Source: an uncultured Bacteroidales bacterium (lineage in GTDB: Bacteria; Bacteroidota; Bacteroidia; Bacteroidales; Bacteroidaceae). Taken from it: a stretch of 64,000 bases of DNA. Positions within the stretch are counted from its first letter, which is position 1, and each line of letters starts with the position of its first letter. The notes beneath the pieces were generated by a model, which was not told where the DNA came from, searched no databases, and worked only from the letters and a program-made list of their open reading frames with translations. The stretch is taken from contig CACYHW010000012.1 of assembly GCA_902774335.1 (NCBI GenBank), forward strand, positions 18,094 to 82,093, in the 5' to 3' direction. Made by a program: the position numbers and the translations under genes. Positions 36,601 through 44,658 of the stretch are shown here, piece after piece.

Positions 36601-37271
36601 TTTATCGAATTTAGTATCTCGGATGTATCAAGTTTTCCGTCAATGTAGGTATCGTGGCGTACAAAGCCCACACCCTTGCAGTACCAGGTGTGGTTAAGCA
36701 CATCACGGTTATGACCGGGACCGGACTCCAGCTTGCGTTCCTGAAGTACAACGCAGTCAAACGTGCCGGCGGGGACCGATATCGTCTCCCGGCGCAGTAC
36801 CTTCCGGTCCCAGATGCGGTAGGTGAATGTAAGCAGGCTCACCTTGATCTTACCGGTAACCTGGGGCAGCGTATCGCCCGGTGCCATTGTGGCAGGGAGT
36901 ATTGACGGAGCGGCCTGGGCCGTTGCGTTCAGGCCTGCGCGTCCTTTTATGTATGCAACCGAAACAGCCTCCATATCCACCCATACATCATTGTTTTCCC
37001 TGAGAACCACCTGCTCAACTATATCCCCCTTGTAATATGGTTTGCCGTTGGCTTTAAGGAATGTAGAGACCGATGTAATCTGAGTGCCGTCGGCCACCTT
37101 GCTTACATCTTTTATGTTCATGATATGGCGCCACTCGGTCTGTCCGTTCCTGACATTTTTCCTTACATAGTCAAGCGTAGCGCCCTGACGGTCACAGTAA
37201 TAGCCCTGAGCATTGACTCCCAGTGTCACCCCAATAAACGCAAGCAATAACAAAAACGCCCTCCTAACCAT
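36597..37271 (-). CDS. Secreted protein, TapB/DUF3108-like
   Basis: A 224-residue protein with a signal peptide (MVRRAFLLLLAFIGVTLGVNAQG). The pattern GATLDYVRKNVRNGQTEWRHIMNIKDV and IWDRKVLRRETISVPAGTFDCVVLQERKL..WYCKGVGFVRHDTY resembles the DUF3108/TapB-like beta-clip proteins found in Bacteroidetes; I give this as a resemblance, not a firm assignment. It is probably periplasmic. It is translated with the downstream dipeptidase (ATGA overlap). Function unknown. Confidence 0.6.
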   Translation of the reverse strand: MVRRAFLLLLAFIGVTLGVNAQGYYCDRQGATLDYVRKNVRNGQTEWRHIMNIKDVSKVADGTQITSVSTFLKANGKPYYKGDIVEQVVLRENNDVWVDMEAVSVAYIKGRAGLNATAQAAPSILPATMAPGDTLPQVTGKIKVSLLTFTYRIWDRKVLRRETISVPAGTFDCVVLQERKLESGPGHNRDVLNHTWYCKGVGFVRHDTYIDGKLDTSEILNSIK

Positions 37272-37330
37272 ACGTACGCCATTTTTTGCAAAAATAAACT
37301 ATTTAGAAAATAAATGCTAAAAAATATAAC

Positions 37331-37338
37331 TACTTTTG
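37331..37338 (+). promoter_or_regulatory. -7 element TACTTTTG
   Basis: TACTTTTG 26 bp upstream of the ATG at 37364; it supports that start rather than the TTG at 37352. Confidence 0.5.
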
Positions 37339-37363
37339 CATCAACTAACTATTGTTTTTCGCT

Positions 37364-38107
37364 ATGAAGAAATCATTCCTTCTGTTAATCGTAGCCGCAT
37401 TTTTCACAGTCCCTTCAAATGCGCAGTTCCTTAACCGCCTTACAGACAAGGCAATGAAAGCAGCCGAAAAGGGTGTAACCAAAGCTGTAGAGAAATCGGT
37501 CGAAAAGACTACCGAGAAAGCAACCGAGAAAATCCTTGGCACAGCCGAGAAAGCCGTAGAGAAAGAGGTCGACAAAACAGCCGAGGCTGTAGGCAACGCA
37601 GCCACAAACGCAACCCAGGCTTACACCAATTCCATCATTGAATCAGCCAATGAGGTTAACGCATCGGCCACCGAACTTAACCGTGTAACGGATTCCATCC
37701 GTGCAGCCAACGGACAGCCTGCACAGGCTTCGGGCGCAGGTATGGCTGGTCTCATGAGCTCATATATGACACTGATGGGTGCCGGCACCCCCACCATCGA
37801 GGACAAGGGTGACGAGGTGATCCTGGCATGGCAGTACATACAGTTCAACCTGGAGTGGCACGCCAAGTTCAAGGGCGACCAGTGCAGCGAGTCCAAGATG
37901 ATGTATATATTCCAGACTCCTGAGCTCGCCACCCAGTACTACCGCGAGCAGACTGCCGATATGGACAAGGACAAGGCAAAGCTCTGGTCAGTCCAGGACA
38001 AGACCGTAATCGAGGATAACACTCAGGAGTACAGCAATCAGGACAAGGTGGCTGTCAAGGCCGCTATGCAGCAGATTGTGCTCTCCATGGGTGGCAAGCT
38101 GGAATAA
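37364..38107 (+). CDS. Secreted protein of unknown function with Lys/Glu-rich helical repeat region
   Basis: A 247-residue protein with a signal peptide ending SNAQF. Residues about 25-80 are a run of imperfect heptad-like repeats (EKSVEKTTEKATEKILGTAEKAVEKEVDK), predicted to be a long amphipathic helix or coiled coil. The C-terminal half (from IEDKGDEVILAWQYIQFNLEWHAKF) looks globular. I do not recognise the family. It is expressed from its own TACTTTTG promoter, and the lipoprotein at 38156 follows 48 bp later. Confidence 0.7.
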   Translation: MKKSFLLLIVAAFFTVPSNAQFLNRLTDKAMKAAEKGVTKAVEKSVEKTTEKATEKILGTAEKAVEKEVDKTAEAVGNAATNATQAYTNSIIESANEVNASATELNRVTDSIRAANGQPAQASGAGMAGLMSSYMTLMGAGTPTIEDKGDEVILAWQYIQFNLEWHAKFKGDQCSESKMMYIFQTPELATQYYREQTADMDKDKAKLWSVQDKTVIEDNTQEYSNQDKVAVKAAMQQIVLSMGGKLE

Positions 38108-38155
38108 TCCGGCTTTTCGAAGGACCAATTACAAACCTATTTACATACAGAACTA

Positions 38156-39070
38156 ATGAAGAAAGTATCACTTTTTTCCATGATTGCCGTAGCAATGATG
38201 GCTATGGTGTCATGCGATCAGATTGAAGATGCTATCAACGACATCAAGGACAATCAGGAGGCACAGGTAACTGACAACGGTCTTCAGGTAAGTTTATCAT
38301 TCAAACAGGCAGGATATGCCGAGAAGCATACTGCAACATTTGAGCCCGGTCAGGGAGTTGCAGGCCTTCAGGACACACTCTGCACATCGTACCAGGTTGA
38401 GAAGACATTCCTTACTGCCGATCTTGCCAGACTGGCTTACAACGCCATTTGCGACTCCTTACCTCAGCAGGAAGTACAGAAAAGGCAGTTCGAACTGAAA
38501 GACAAGACCATTTCATACAATGAGCCCACATATGTGGGAATGTCCAAGTTCCTGGTAAAAGGCCAGATGCAGTTATATTGCAACACCATAAACCAGGCAA
38601 TGAACGCAGCAGGCGGATTTGACCCCAACAAGGTAAATATGCCCGGCGGCGGATCCAATCCCGGACAGGGCGGTCAGGGCGGCCAGGGCGGTCAGGGCCA
38701 GGGCGGCAGCCAGCTTTACAAGTTCAACCCTGTATTCACTGAGTCTGAGGACGGCCTCGAGATAACCTACACATATAATGATTTCACGCAGAGCATTTTA
38801 AGAGTACAGGAGGTCTATTTTGAAGCCGTAGAGTCCGATACTCTCTGCACCGCTTACAACTACACTGACACATACGCCAGAGAGGATATTGCCCAGTATG
38901 AGTTTGAGCACAAGTATTCATTTGAAGACCTGGAGCCACTCAATTATGAAATAAACGGTGCCGTAATCACCCATTCCGACCCCGATTTCATTGGTGTATC
39001 CAAGGCTCGCATCAAGCAAAGCATTCTTATCTCATATAATACTCAGGTGGAGATGGATGCAATGCAATAA
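38156..39070 (+). CDS. Lipoprotein with two related halves joined by a Gly/Gln linker
   Basis: A 304-residue lipoprotein (signal ending MAMVSC-DQIED). It seems to be an internal duplication. The N-terminal half carries QDTLCTSYQVEKTF...DKTISYNEPTYVGMSKFLVKGQ, and the C-terminal half SDTLCTAYNYTDTY...GAVITHSDPDFIGVSKARIKQS. A low-complexity linker of GGQ repeats (about 162-181) separates them. Each half has one Cys in the DTLCT motif. Family and function not recognised. It converges on the GH97 gene with a shared hairpin terminator. Confidence 0.7.
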   Translation: MKKVSLFSMIAVAMMAMVSCDQIEDAINDIKDNQEAQVTDNGLQVSLSFKQAGYAEKHTATFEPGQGVAGLQDTLCTSYQVEKTFLTADLARLAYNAICDSLPQQEVQKRQFELKDKTISYNEPTYVGMSKFLVKGQMQLYCNTINQAMNAAGGFDPNKVNMPGGGSNPGQGGQGGQGGQGQGGSQLYKFNPVFTESEDGLEITYTYNDFTQSILRVQEVYFEAVESDTLCTAYNYTDTYAREDIAQYEFEHKYSFEDLEPLNYEINGAVITHSDPDFIGVSKARIKQSILISYNTQVEMDAMQ

Positions 39071-39080
39071 CCAATCAATC

Positions 39081-39119
39081 AAAAAAATAGGCTGGCCATT
39101 ATGGTCAGCCTATTTTTTA
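39081..39119. terminator. Bidirectional hairpin terminator
   Basis: AATAGGCTG and CAGCCTATT arms around 39087-39113 are flanked by AAAAAAA on the left and TTTTTT on the right, so the hairpin can stop both the plus-strand lipoprotein and the minus-strand GH97 transcript. It overlaps the GH97 stop codon. Confidence 0.85.
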
Positions 39120-41051
39120 TTTACCCTTACGGATCAGAATACAGGCACCGCCTCCAGGAGCGAGCCTGAGTTTTATTGTTGATTTGCGTCCCACTTTGAC
39201 AGCCTCCATGGTCTCAAAGGTCTCGCGGTTGGTACGGTAGTGAGTATCATCGGCATCGGTATTGATTGAAGCGGTATACTTACCCTTGCCAAGGAAACTC
39301 AGCGGGATGCTGATCTCACGCTCATCCTCGTTGGTTGCAGCGCCGATAAGCCAGTCGCCGTCCTTGTTCTGACGCGCCATCACAATATACTCGCCTATCT
39401 CGCCGTCCAGGGTGATACTCTCCTGCCAGGGCTGCTTCTCGGCGCTCAGGAACTCCAGCAGTGAGGGATACTTCTGGTAGTACTCGGGGATATCGGGAAT
39501 TACCGTCGCACCCGACCATGTAATCAGCGTGCGCGCAATCTCACCCGTTACGGTGCTGGGCACCTCCTGATTGTTGTCCTTACGGGTGGTCCGACCCTGA
39601 TGCAACTCCAGGAAACCGTTGTTCTGGTCTATGGGGCCAGCCACCATATTTACAAAGGCCGATGTCACAAAAGTCTTGGGCTGGAAAATCTGTCGGCCGT
39701 CCAGCTGGGCCTTGCAGTACTCGCGTGTAACGGCGTTGGGCCAGGTGCGCATCTGTCCGAACGGATGCACGGGGTAGTCGTGATAATCCACCATCAGGTG
39801 ATGCTTGGCGCACAGGGCCGTAATCTCCTGGGTCTTGCGGTTTTTCTCCTGCGGATTACCATTCATAAAGCCGTACTTTACGCCACTTGCACCCCACTCC
39901 TCATACTGCGCCAGAGTCTCCTCAATGGGATAGTTGGTGCCGGCCACATCGTTCAGGTAGAGCCACACGCCCACACCCTTGTCCTTTCCGTATTTTATTA
40001 TGCGCTGAACATCGCGCGCCTTATCACCCTTGGTGGGATCGGAGTCCTTCTCAAACTCGGGGCCGTACCAGTTGGCATCCAGCACCAGGCCCTGGAATCC
40101 CTGTTCCGCGGCAAAATCAATCATCTTGACCCACGAGTCATAATTCATGCCGTAGCGGTAGCCTTCCCAGACTGCGCCGTCTATGCGCCAGTCCCAAAGA
40201 TAGATGCCGGGACGGACCCAGCTGAAATCACCCTCCGGCTCAGGGTTGAGCAGTTCCAGCAGGTGTGAGTCCACCAGATCACCGGGAGTACGGCCAACCA
40301 TCAGCACTCGCCAGGCACCTTCAAACTTTGTATCAGGATCAATTTTTTCAGGAATCACGCTGAAACTTGTCGATCCGGCCTCAGAACGCAGACGCATAGG
40401 CCAGCCTTCAGCACTGAGGTCTGCCTCATGTAACGCAAGGTACAGGTCATCGGCCGCCTTTATTGTCATAAGGGGCAGACGCTCACCACTAGCATCGGAC
40501 AACTTCTCGGGGCCGATGTTATGGCGCTCGCCGTTGTAGTACCAGGCAGTGTAATCATCGGCAAAATTAAAAACAGTAATCTCATTAAAGGATGACATTT
40601 TGCGGCCGAAAGGATCTTCCTTTATTAACCGGAAAGCCACACCTTCATTGTAAACCCTTATTTCCAATTTATCAGACACACTTCTAGGTCCTTCACCCAT
40701 AATAACCGGCACATAATCTAAAGACTTGGAATTATATCTGTCCTTAACCTGTGCACGCTTACCCCAAACAGGATTCCATATATTACTGTTTCTTTTGACC
40801 TTATTACGGGAATAGGATTCAATGGAATAAGAAGAATATAGATCATTATCATTCAGGAAACCTACATTAGACCAGTCAATCACATCTTTACCTTCAACAT
40901 TGATTTTGTAAACCGTCCTAAAGTCGGAATCTGTTTTAATGCTGAAACATATCTTCTTATCGGGAGACTTTATCTCATAAACCTTACTCTGAGCACTGAT
41001 CTGGCAAAGGAATGACACGGCAAACGCCGCAAGCAAAAGGATTCTTTTCAT
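39117..41051 (-). CDS. GH97 family alpha-glucoside/alpha-galactoside hydrolase
   Basis: A 644-residue exported enzyme with a signal peptide (1-20). GH97 has an N-terminal beta-sandwich (about 25-285), a catalytic (beta/alpha)8 barrel (about 290-560) and a C-terminal sandwich. Visible barrel motifs are SGVKYGFMNG, HHLMVDYHDYPVHPFGQMRTWPN and AVTREYCKAQLDG. Where retaining GH97 members have a nucleophilic Asp (VKxDF) this protein has Gly (VKYGF), and a Glu is kept in TREY, which fits the inverting SusB-like subgroup (inference from memory of the family). It probably releases glucose from alpha-glucans. No susC/susD genes are in the window. Its upstream region holds the 83-bp hairpin array. Confidence 0.88.
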   Translation of the reverse strand: MKRILLLAAFAVSFLCQISAQSKVYEIKSPDKKICFSIKTDSDFRTVYKINVEGKDVIDWSNVGFLNDNDLYSSYSIESYSRNKVKRNSNIWNPVWGKRAQVKDRYNSKSLDYVPVIMGEGPRSVSDKLEIRVYNEGVAFRLIKEDPFGRKMSSFNEITVFNFADDYTAWYYNGERHNIGPEKLSDASGERLPLMTIKAADDLYLALHEADLSAEGWPMRLRSEAGSTSFSVIPEKIDPDTKFEGAWRVLMVGRTPGDLVDSHLLELLNPEPEGDFSWVRPGIYLWDWRIDGAVWEGYRYGMNYDSWVKMIDFAAEQGFQGLVLDANWYGPEFEKDSDPTKGDKARDVQRIIKYGKDKGVGVWLYLNDVAGTNYPIEETLAQYEEWGASGVKYGFMNGNPQEKNRKTQEITALCAKHHLMVDYHDYPVHPFGQMRTWPNAVTREYCKAQLDGRQIFQPKTFVTSAFVNMVAGPIDQNNGFLELHQGRTTRKDNNQEVPSTVTGEIARTLITWSGATVIPDIPEYYQKYPSLLEFLSAEKQPWQESITLDGEIGEYIVMARQNKDGDWLIGAATNEDEREISIPLSFLGKGKYTASINTDADDTHYRTNRETFETMEAVKVGRKSTIKLRLAPGGGACILIRKGK

Positions 41052-41073
41052 AATGATTTTGGTTGATCGGGGT

Positions 41074-41081
41074 CAAAGATA
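41074..41081 (-). promoter_or_regulatory. -7 element TATCTTTG for GH97 gene
   Basis: Minus-strand TATCTTTG, 22 bp upstream of the GH97 start at 41051; the hairpin array begins about 75 bp further upstream. Confidence 0.55.
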
Positions 41082-41156
41082 GTAAAAAACGCCGCAAAGG
41101 GGTCGTATAACTTTGCGTCTCTTTTGAACTTATGTTATGGAGGTAACCTACCCCCG

Positions 41157-41454
41157 CACCTTAGGGACCCACAACGCACGTAGAACAAATTTCTTCCCTA
41201 AGGTGAGCAGGAAATACGCTTTCTCGCGGGCTGCCCCCGCACCTTAGGGAGCCACAACGCACGTAGAACCATTTTCATCCCTAAGGTGAGCTGAAAAATC
41301 GCCAGAACCTGCGCTACCCCCGCACCTTAGGGACGCAGCACGCAGGTACGGCCTATTCTCTCCCTAAGGTGAGTAGGAAATACGCTTTCTCGCGGGCTGC
41401 CCCCGCACCTTAGGGAGCCACAACGCACGTAGAGCCATTTTCATCCCTAAGGTG
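41157..41454. repeat. Tandem array of four 83-bp units, each with a 49-bp hairpin
   Basis: Hairpins at 41157-41205, 41240-41288, 41323-41371 and 41406-41454 are spaced exactly 83 bp apart. Each has perfect arms CACCTTAGGG and CCCTAAGGTG around a 29-nt interior containing a variant of CACAACGCACGTAGA. Spacers 1 and 3 are nearly identical, as are interiors 2 and 4, so the array looks like a duplicated 166-bp dimer. The 41052-41514 gap holds no gene. Its edges (about 41091-41126 and 41485-41522) carry remnants of repeat family B. Confidence 0.92.
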
Positions 41455-41514
41455 AGCAGGAAAAACGCAAAACGCGCTCGGCCCGAAGGGTCGCTTTGAC
41501 TTTCCCCCTTTGCG

Positions 41515-42840
41515 TCACTTTGAGAAACCAATACTCTGCGAAGGGAGGATGTAGTCCGATTCTATGTGAATGTCGGAGCCTGCTGCGGGAATCTCAATCC
41601 GGAGTTCCTGACCGGGCAGCAGACCTTTCAAAGATGTTTCGGAGCGGACGCCACCCACTGCAAAATATGCATCCCTATACAGAGGCGCCACACCTTCATT
41701 GCACACCAGCAGACGCGTTGCCTGACCATTTGTCTGACACTGTTTTACCACAAACCGGTAACCCGTCGCAATAGAACCGGCGCGGAACAGATCCGGTGTT
41801 GCCACGCCACCGTGAGGAGCATCATTTGCAATCATAAACGTAATATGGTATTTGGCCGCCTGATCCGCCCAGGTATGCCCGTACATGCCGGCAGGGTTCA
41901 AAAAGTTACGCTGGTCATTATCCGAATAATAGCTAATCTCGCCGCCGCAAACACCTGTCTGCCAACGAGTTCCGCGTCCTATTTTATTCCAGCACTGTTC
42001 ATTATAACCGTCGCCCGAACCAATCTCGTGGTTCTTGTGCATGAAAGAATCGTCAAACAATCCAAATTGCAGAGCCATCAGCTGTGCATCGGTCGTAACA
42101 GGAGAATGACCGGCCGATGAAGCATCGATCGAAACAGCCCACGGAATGTCGCACATCACGGTGTCCAGATGCTCAAAAAACCGTTTCTGGAACTCCATGG
42201 ACGGGAAATTGTGCCCCAGATTATATGTGGAGCCATAGATATGATACTCAGCCCAATGGCCGAACCCCACCTCAACGAACGCCAGGCGCGGATCCTTAGC
42301 GTATCGCTGTGCAAAATCAGCATAGAACTGCAAGGTAAAACGCTGCAGCTCGGCATTGCTCCAATCGGCATACCAGGTGGGGCCGTCGCCGCCCGGGTTG
42401 GCGGCGTAGGTTTCCTTATAATCAGGCAGTTGCTTGATGTACTGCGGGACTGCAGTCGTGCCTCGGTTGCCGTCCACGTCCCTACCCGACGGATACTCGT
42501 ATCGGAACCTTGCAATAAGCTGATGCCCGCGTCCGGCCACATCGGCCAAAAGATTCTCAAACCAGCTCCAGTCATACAGGATCGTTCCGTCATCGGCCCG
42601 ACCGGTCACCACCTTGCAGGGCAGGCAGTACGAGAACTCCAACTGGATGGTCTGCCCGTACTGGGCGTTACGGTTGCGGGCCTCATCGGGCCATAGCACC
42701 AGACCGGTCATGGGCTGCACGCCTGTATCCTGCGGCTGCAGTACCACATCACGCCATCCGGCGCTTTTTACAATTTTCTGCGAGCATGCGCACATGCACG
42801 TCGCGCAAAAAGCCAATGTCAGAAAAAGCCTTCTCATCAA
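41515..42840 (-). CDS. DUF4832-like secreted protein, putative glycoside-hydrolase fold
   Basis: A 441-residue exported protein; the signal CATCMCACS could be a lipobox. The start MMRRLF may use either of two adjacent ATGs. GLVLWPDEARN, LIARFRYEYPSG, DPRLAFVEVGFGHWAEYHIYG and GVCGGEISYYSDNDQ follow the order of a TIM-barrel glycosidase-like fold, and I associate them with the DUF4832 family; no activity has been assigned to my knowledge. E in FVEVGFGHWAEYH and E in CGGEISYY are candidate catalytic acids (inference). It shares a 48-bp divergent promoter region with the GH5 gene, hinting at a common substrate. Confidence 0.65.
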   Translation of the reverse strand: MMRRLFLTLAFCATCMCACSQKIVKSAGWRDVVLQPQDTGVQPMTGLVLWPDEARNRNAQYGQTIQLEFSYCLPCKVVTGRADDGTILYDWSWFENLLADVAGRGHQLIARFRYEYPSGRDVDGNRGTTAVPQYIKQLPDYKETYAANPGGDGPTWYADWSNAELQRFTLQFYADFAQRYAKDPRLAFVEVGFGHWAEYHIYGSTYNLGHNFPSMEFQKRFFEHLDTVMCDIPWAVSIDASSAGHSPVTTDAQLMALQFGLFDDSFMHKNHEIGSGDGYNEQCWNKIGRGTRWQTGVCGGEISYYSDNDQRNFLNPAGMYGHTWADQAAKYHITFMIANDAPHGGVATPDLFRAGSIATGYRFVVKQCQTNGQATRLLVCNEGVAPLYRDAYFAVGGVRSETSLKGLLPGQELRIEIPAAGSDIHIESDYILPSQSIGFSK

Positions 42841-42853
42841 TCCTGTTTTGAAG

Positions 42854-42861
42854 CAAAGGTA
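42854..42861 (-). promoter_or_regulatory. -7 element TACCTTTG for DUF4832-like gene
   Basis: Minus-strand TACCTTTG, 13 bp before the start at 42840. Confidence 0.5.
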
Positions 42862-42874
42862 ATAAAAGTGTTGC

Positions 42875-42882
42875 TATATTTG
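42875..42882 (+). promoter_or_regulatory. -7 element TATATTTG for GH5 gene, leaderless layout
   Basis: TATATTTG ends six bases before the ATG at 42889. It is divergent from, and 13 bp away from, the opposing -7 box. Confidence 0.55.
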
Positions 42883-42888
42883 CAGAAT

Positions 42889-43989
42889 ATGAGACTGTTT
42901 AGAGTACTTGCTGTCATCATGCTAAGTGTGCTGATGTCAGCGCCCACGCAAGCCCAGAACGGCTTTGAGATAAAACGCGGAGTAAACGTGAGCCATTGGC
43001 TGAGCCAGTCGCAGGCCCGGGGCCAGGCGCGCGCAAACCACATCAAGGAGCAGGACATGATCCGGATCAAAGAACTCGGATTCGACCACATCCGCCTGCC
43101 CATAGACGAGGTCCAGTTCTGGGACGAGCAGGGCAACCGCCTGGACGACGCCTGGCAGCTCCTGACCAACGCTCTGGAGTGGTGCTGCAAGCATGATCTG
43201 CGCGTCATAGTGGACCTCCACACCCTCCGCTCCCACAGTTTCGTGCTGCAGGAAGGCCAGAAAAACGCCCTCTACGAGGACCCCGCCGAACTGCAGAAAC
43301 TCATCGGCATGTGGACGCAGTTATCGGCCGTATTAAAGAGATTCCCCGTCAGCATGGTGGCCTACGAATTCATGAACGAGCCCGTGGCCGATGACCCCGA
43401 GCAGTGGAATCAGGTAGTTGAAAAGGTGCACGCCGCCCTGCGCAAACTGGAACCCGACCGCAAGCTGGTAATCGGCTCCAACCGCTGGCAGAGCGTTGGC
43501 ACGTTCAAGGATTTAAGAATCCCCGCCGGCGACAAGAACATCATCCTGAGTTTCCACTACTACAACCCCATGTTCGTGACCCACTACCGCGCGTCGTGGA
43601 CCGATGTAGGCCGATTCACGGGCACTGTCAACTACCCCGGGCAGCTCATTTCACAAGCCGATTTTGAGCAGGCTAACCCGCAGTTGCAGAAGATAATCCG
43701 CGACAACGAAGGCCTGACCGTCTGGAACCGCGAGCGCATCAAAAATGATATGGCCGATGCAATCAAACTGGCCCAGGACCTGGGTCTGCAGCTCTTCTGC
43801 GGCGAATGGGGAGCCTACCAGCGCACACCCCGCGACCTGGCCTACGCCTGGATGACTGACATGATCTCAATTTTCAACGAGTGCAACATAGCCTGGACCC
43901 TCTGGTGCTACGACGCCGACTTCGGGTTCTGGGACCAGCGCACCCAGGACTTCAAGGACAAAGGTATGTTTGACATCCTGATGAAATGA
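42889..43989 (+). CDS. GH5 family endoglucanase/glycanase
   Basis: A 366-residue secreted enzyme with a signal peptide (1-22, TQAQ). The whole mature protein is a GH5 (beta/alpha)8 barrel: RGVNVSHWLSQ at strand 1, FDHIRLPIDE, VIVDLHTL, the acid/base E164 in AYEFMNEP, SFHYYNP, and the nucleophile E306 in LFCGEWGAY. GH5 enzymes of this type cleave beta-1,4 glucans, mannans or related polymers with retention. The subfamily cannot be fixed by eye. The start at 42889 is set by the promoter position and the signal peptide; the longer TTG frame from 42868 is rejected. Confidence 0.9.
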   Translation: MRLFRVLAVIMLSVLMSAPTQAQNGFEIKRGVNVSHWLSQSQARGQARANHIKEQDMIRIKELGFDHIRLPIDEVQFWDEQGNRLDDAWQLLTNALEWCCKHDLRVIVDLHTLRSHSFVLQEGQKNALYEDPAELQKLIGMWTQLSAVLKRFPVSMVAYEFMNEPVADDPEQWNQVVEKVHAALRKLEPDRKLVIGSNRWQSVGTFKDLRIPAGDKNIILSFHYYNPMFVTHYRASWTDVGRFTGTVNYPGQLISQADFEQANPQLQKIIRDNEGLTVWNRERIKNDMADAIKLAQDLGLQLFCGEWGAYQRTPRDLAYAWMTDMISIFNECNIAWTLWCYDADFGFWDQRTQDFKDKGMFDILMK

Positions 43990-43990
43990 T

Positions 43991-44015
43991 ACAATTGGGG
44001 TCAGGCCCCTTTTGT
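43991..44015. repeat. REP-like palindrome family A, hybrid copy
   Basis: ACAATTGGGG, loop TCAGG, CCCCTTTTGT. The left arm is of the AATT type and the right arm of the TTTT type, so four central positions do not pair. It lies between the convergent GH5 gene and the gene at 44017. Confidence 0.8.
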
Positions 44016-44016
44016 A

Positions 44017-44520
44017 CTATTTTGCATTCACAGCTTGGCGAATCTCGCGGTTGATCTTGTTCAGGGCGCGGCGTTCACGACGGTTCAGTTTGCCGCTTTG
44101 AATCCGTTGCAGATATTTGATATCTTTTTTCATATTGGCTATGCTGAACCAGAATTCGGAGCCTTCGGGCAGCGACTTGCCCGGAGCGGGTTCGGCCACA
44201 TAAAAGCCCTTATCCCTTTCACACTCAATGGTATAACCATCAATCCAGATGGTATCGGCCCCCTGATATGAAACTATAATTCCCTTAAGTTTAGCGATTG
44301 CATGGAGCGGAGTTTCGCCCAGATCAAAGCCCCAAGTACCGTGGTTTCCTTTGCCCAGAATCACGTATCGGTATATGGAATCATTGTAGAAAAGCGTCGA
44401 TACGCAACCATGATATGGATTGCCCACAGTTATGTTTCCAAGTTTATAGGCCACCATCTCCTGGGCCGAACTCACAAGACTAAACGCGCCAAACAGGAGC
44501 AAAAAAAGGACTTTTCTCAT
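44017..44520 (-). CDS. Secreted protein of unknown function
   Basis: A 167-residue protein with a signal peptide (MRKVLFLLLFGAFSLVSSAQ). The mature part has beta-rich segments (YKLGNITVGNPYHGCVSTLFYNDSIYRYVILGKGNHGTWG) and a C-terminal basic helix (KLNRRERRALNKINREIRQAVNAK). No family recognised. It is probably monocistronic and faces the beta-propeller lipoprotein gene across a divergent region containing repeat family B. Confidence 0.65.
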   Translation of the reverse strand: MRKVLFLLLFGAFSLVSSAQEMVAYKLGNITVGNPYHGCVSTLFYNDSIYRYVILGKGNHGTWGFDLGETPLHAIAKLKGIIVSYQGADTIWIDGYTIECERDKGFYVAEPAPGKSLPEGSEFWFSIANMKKDIKYLQRIQSGKLNRRERRALNKINREIRQAVNAK

Positions 44521-44583
44521 TTCAATAAAAGTTTAGCATTCTACATAATCTGCATTAATGACGAATAATCCGGCAAGTTGTTA

Positions 44584-44642
44584 GCAAAAAGTGACGCAAA
44601 ACGAAACGACCCCTTTGCGTCACCCCTTTGCGTCACTTTTGC
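44584..44642. repeat. REP-like palindrome family B with doubled right arm
   Basis: TGACGC (44592-44597) is inverted against GCGTCA at 44617-44622 and again at 44630-44635; GCAAAAAGTGACGC pairs with GCGTCACTTTTGC. The core contains GAAACGACCCCTTTG. Other copies: 57029-57059, 59759-59799 and 63627-63657. Confidence 0.85.
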
Positions 44643-44650
44643 TAAATTTG
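44643..44650 (+). promoter_or_regulatory. -7 element TAAATTTG, leaderless layout
   Basis: TAAATTTG directly abuts repeat family B and ends eight bases before the ATG at 44659. Confidence 0.55.
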
Positions 44651-44658
44651 CAGCATAT

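Noticed and set aside
41157-41454. CRISPR array or integron attC array
   Set aside because: Regular spacing suggested a repeat-spacer array, but the repeated part is a 49-bp hairpin with near-identical spacers between units 1 and 3, there are no cas genes, and no integrase or attC core sites are present.
39117-43989. Polysaccharide utilisation locus
   Set aside because: GH97, DUF4832-like and GH5 genes are clustered, but no susC/susD pair or hybrid two-component or ECF sigma/anti-sigma regulator is present. They lie on both strands with separate promoters.
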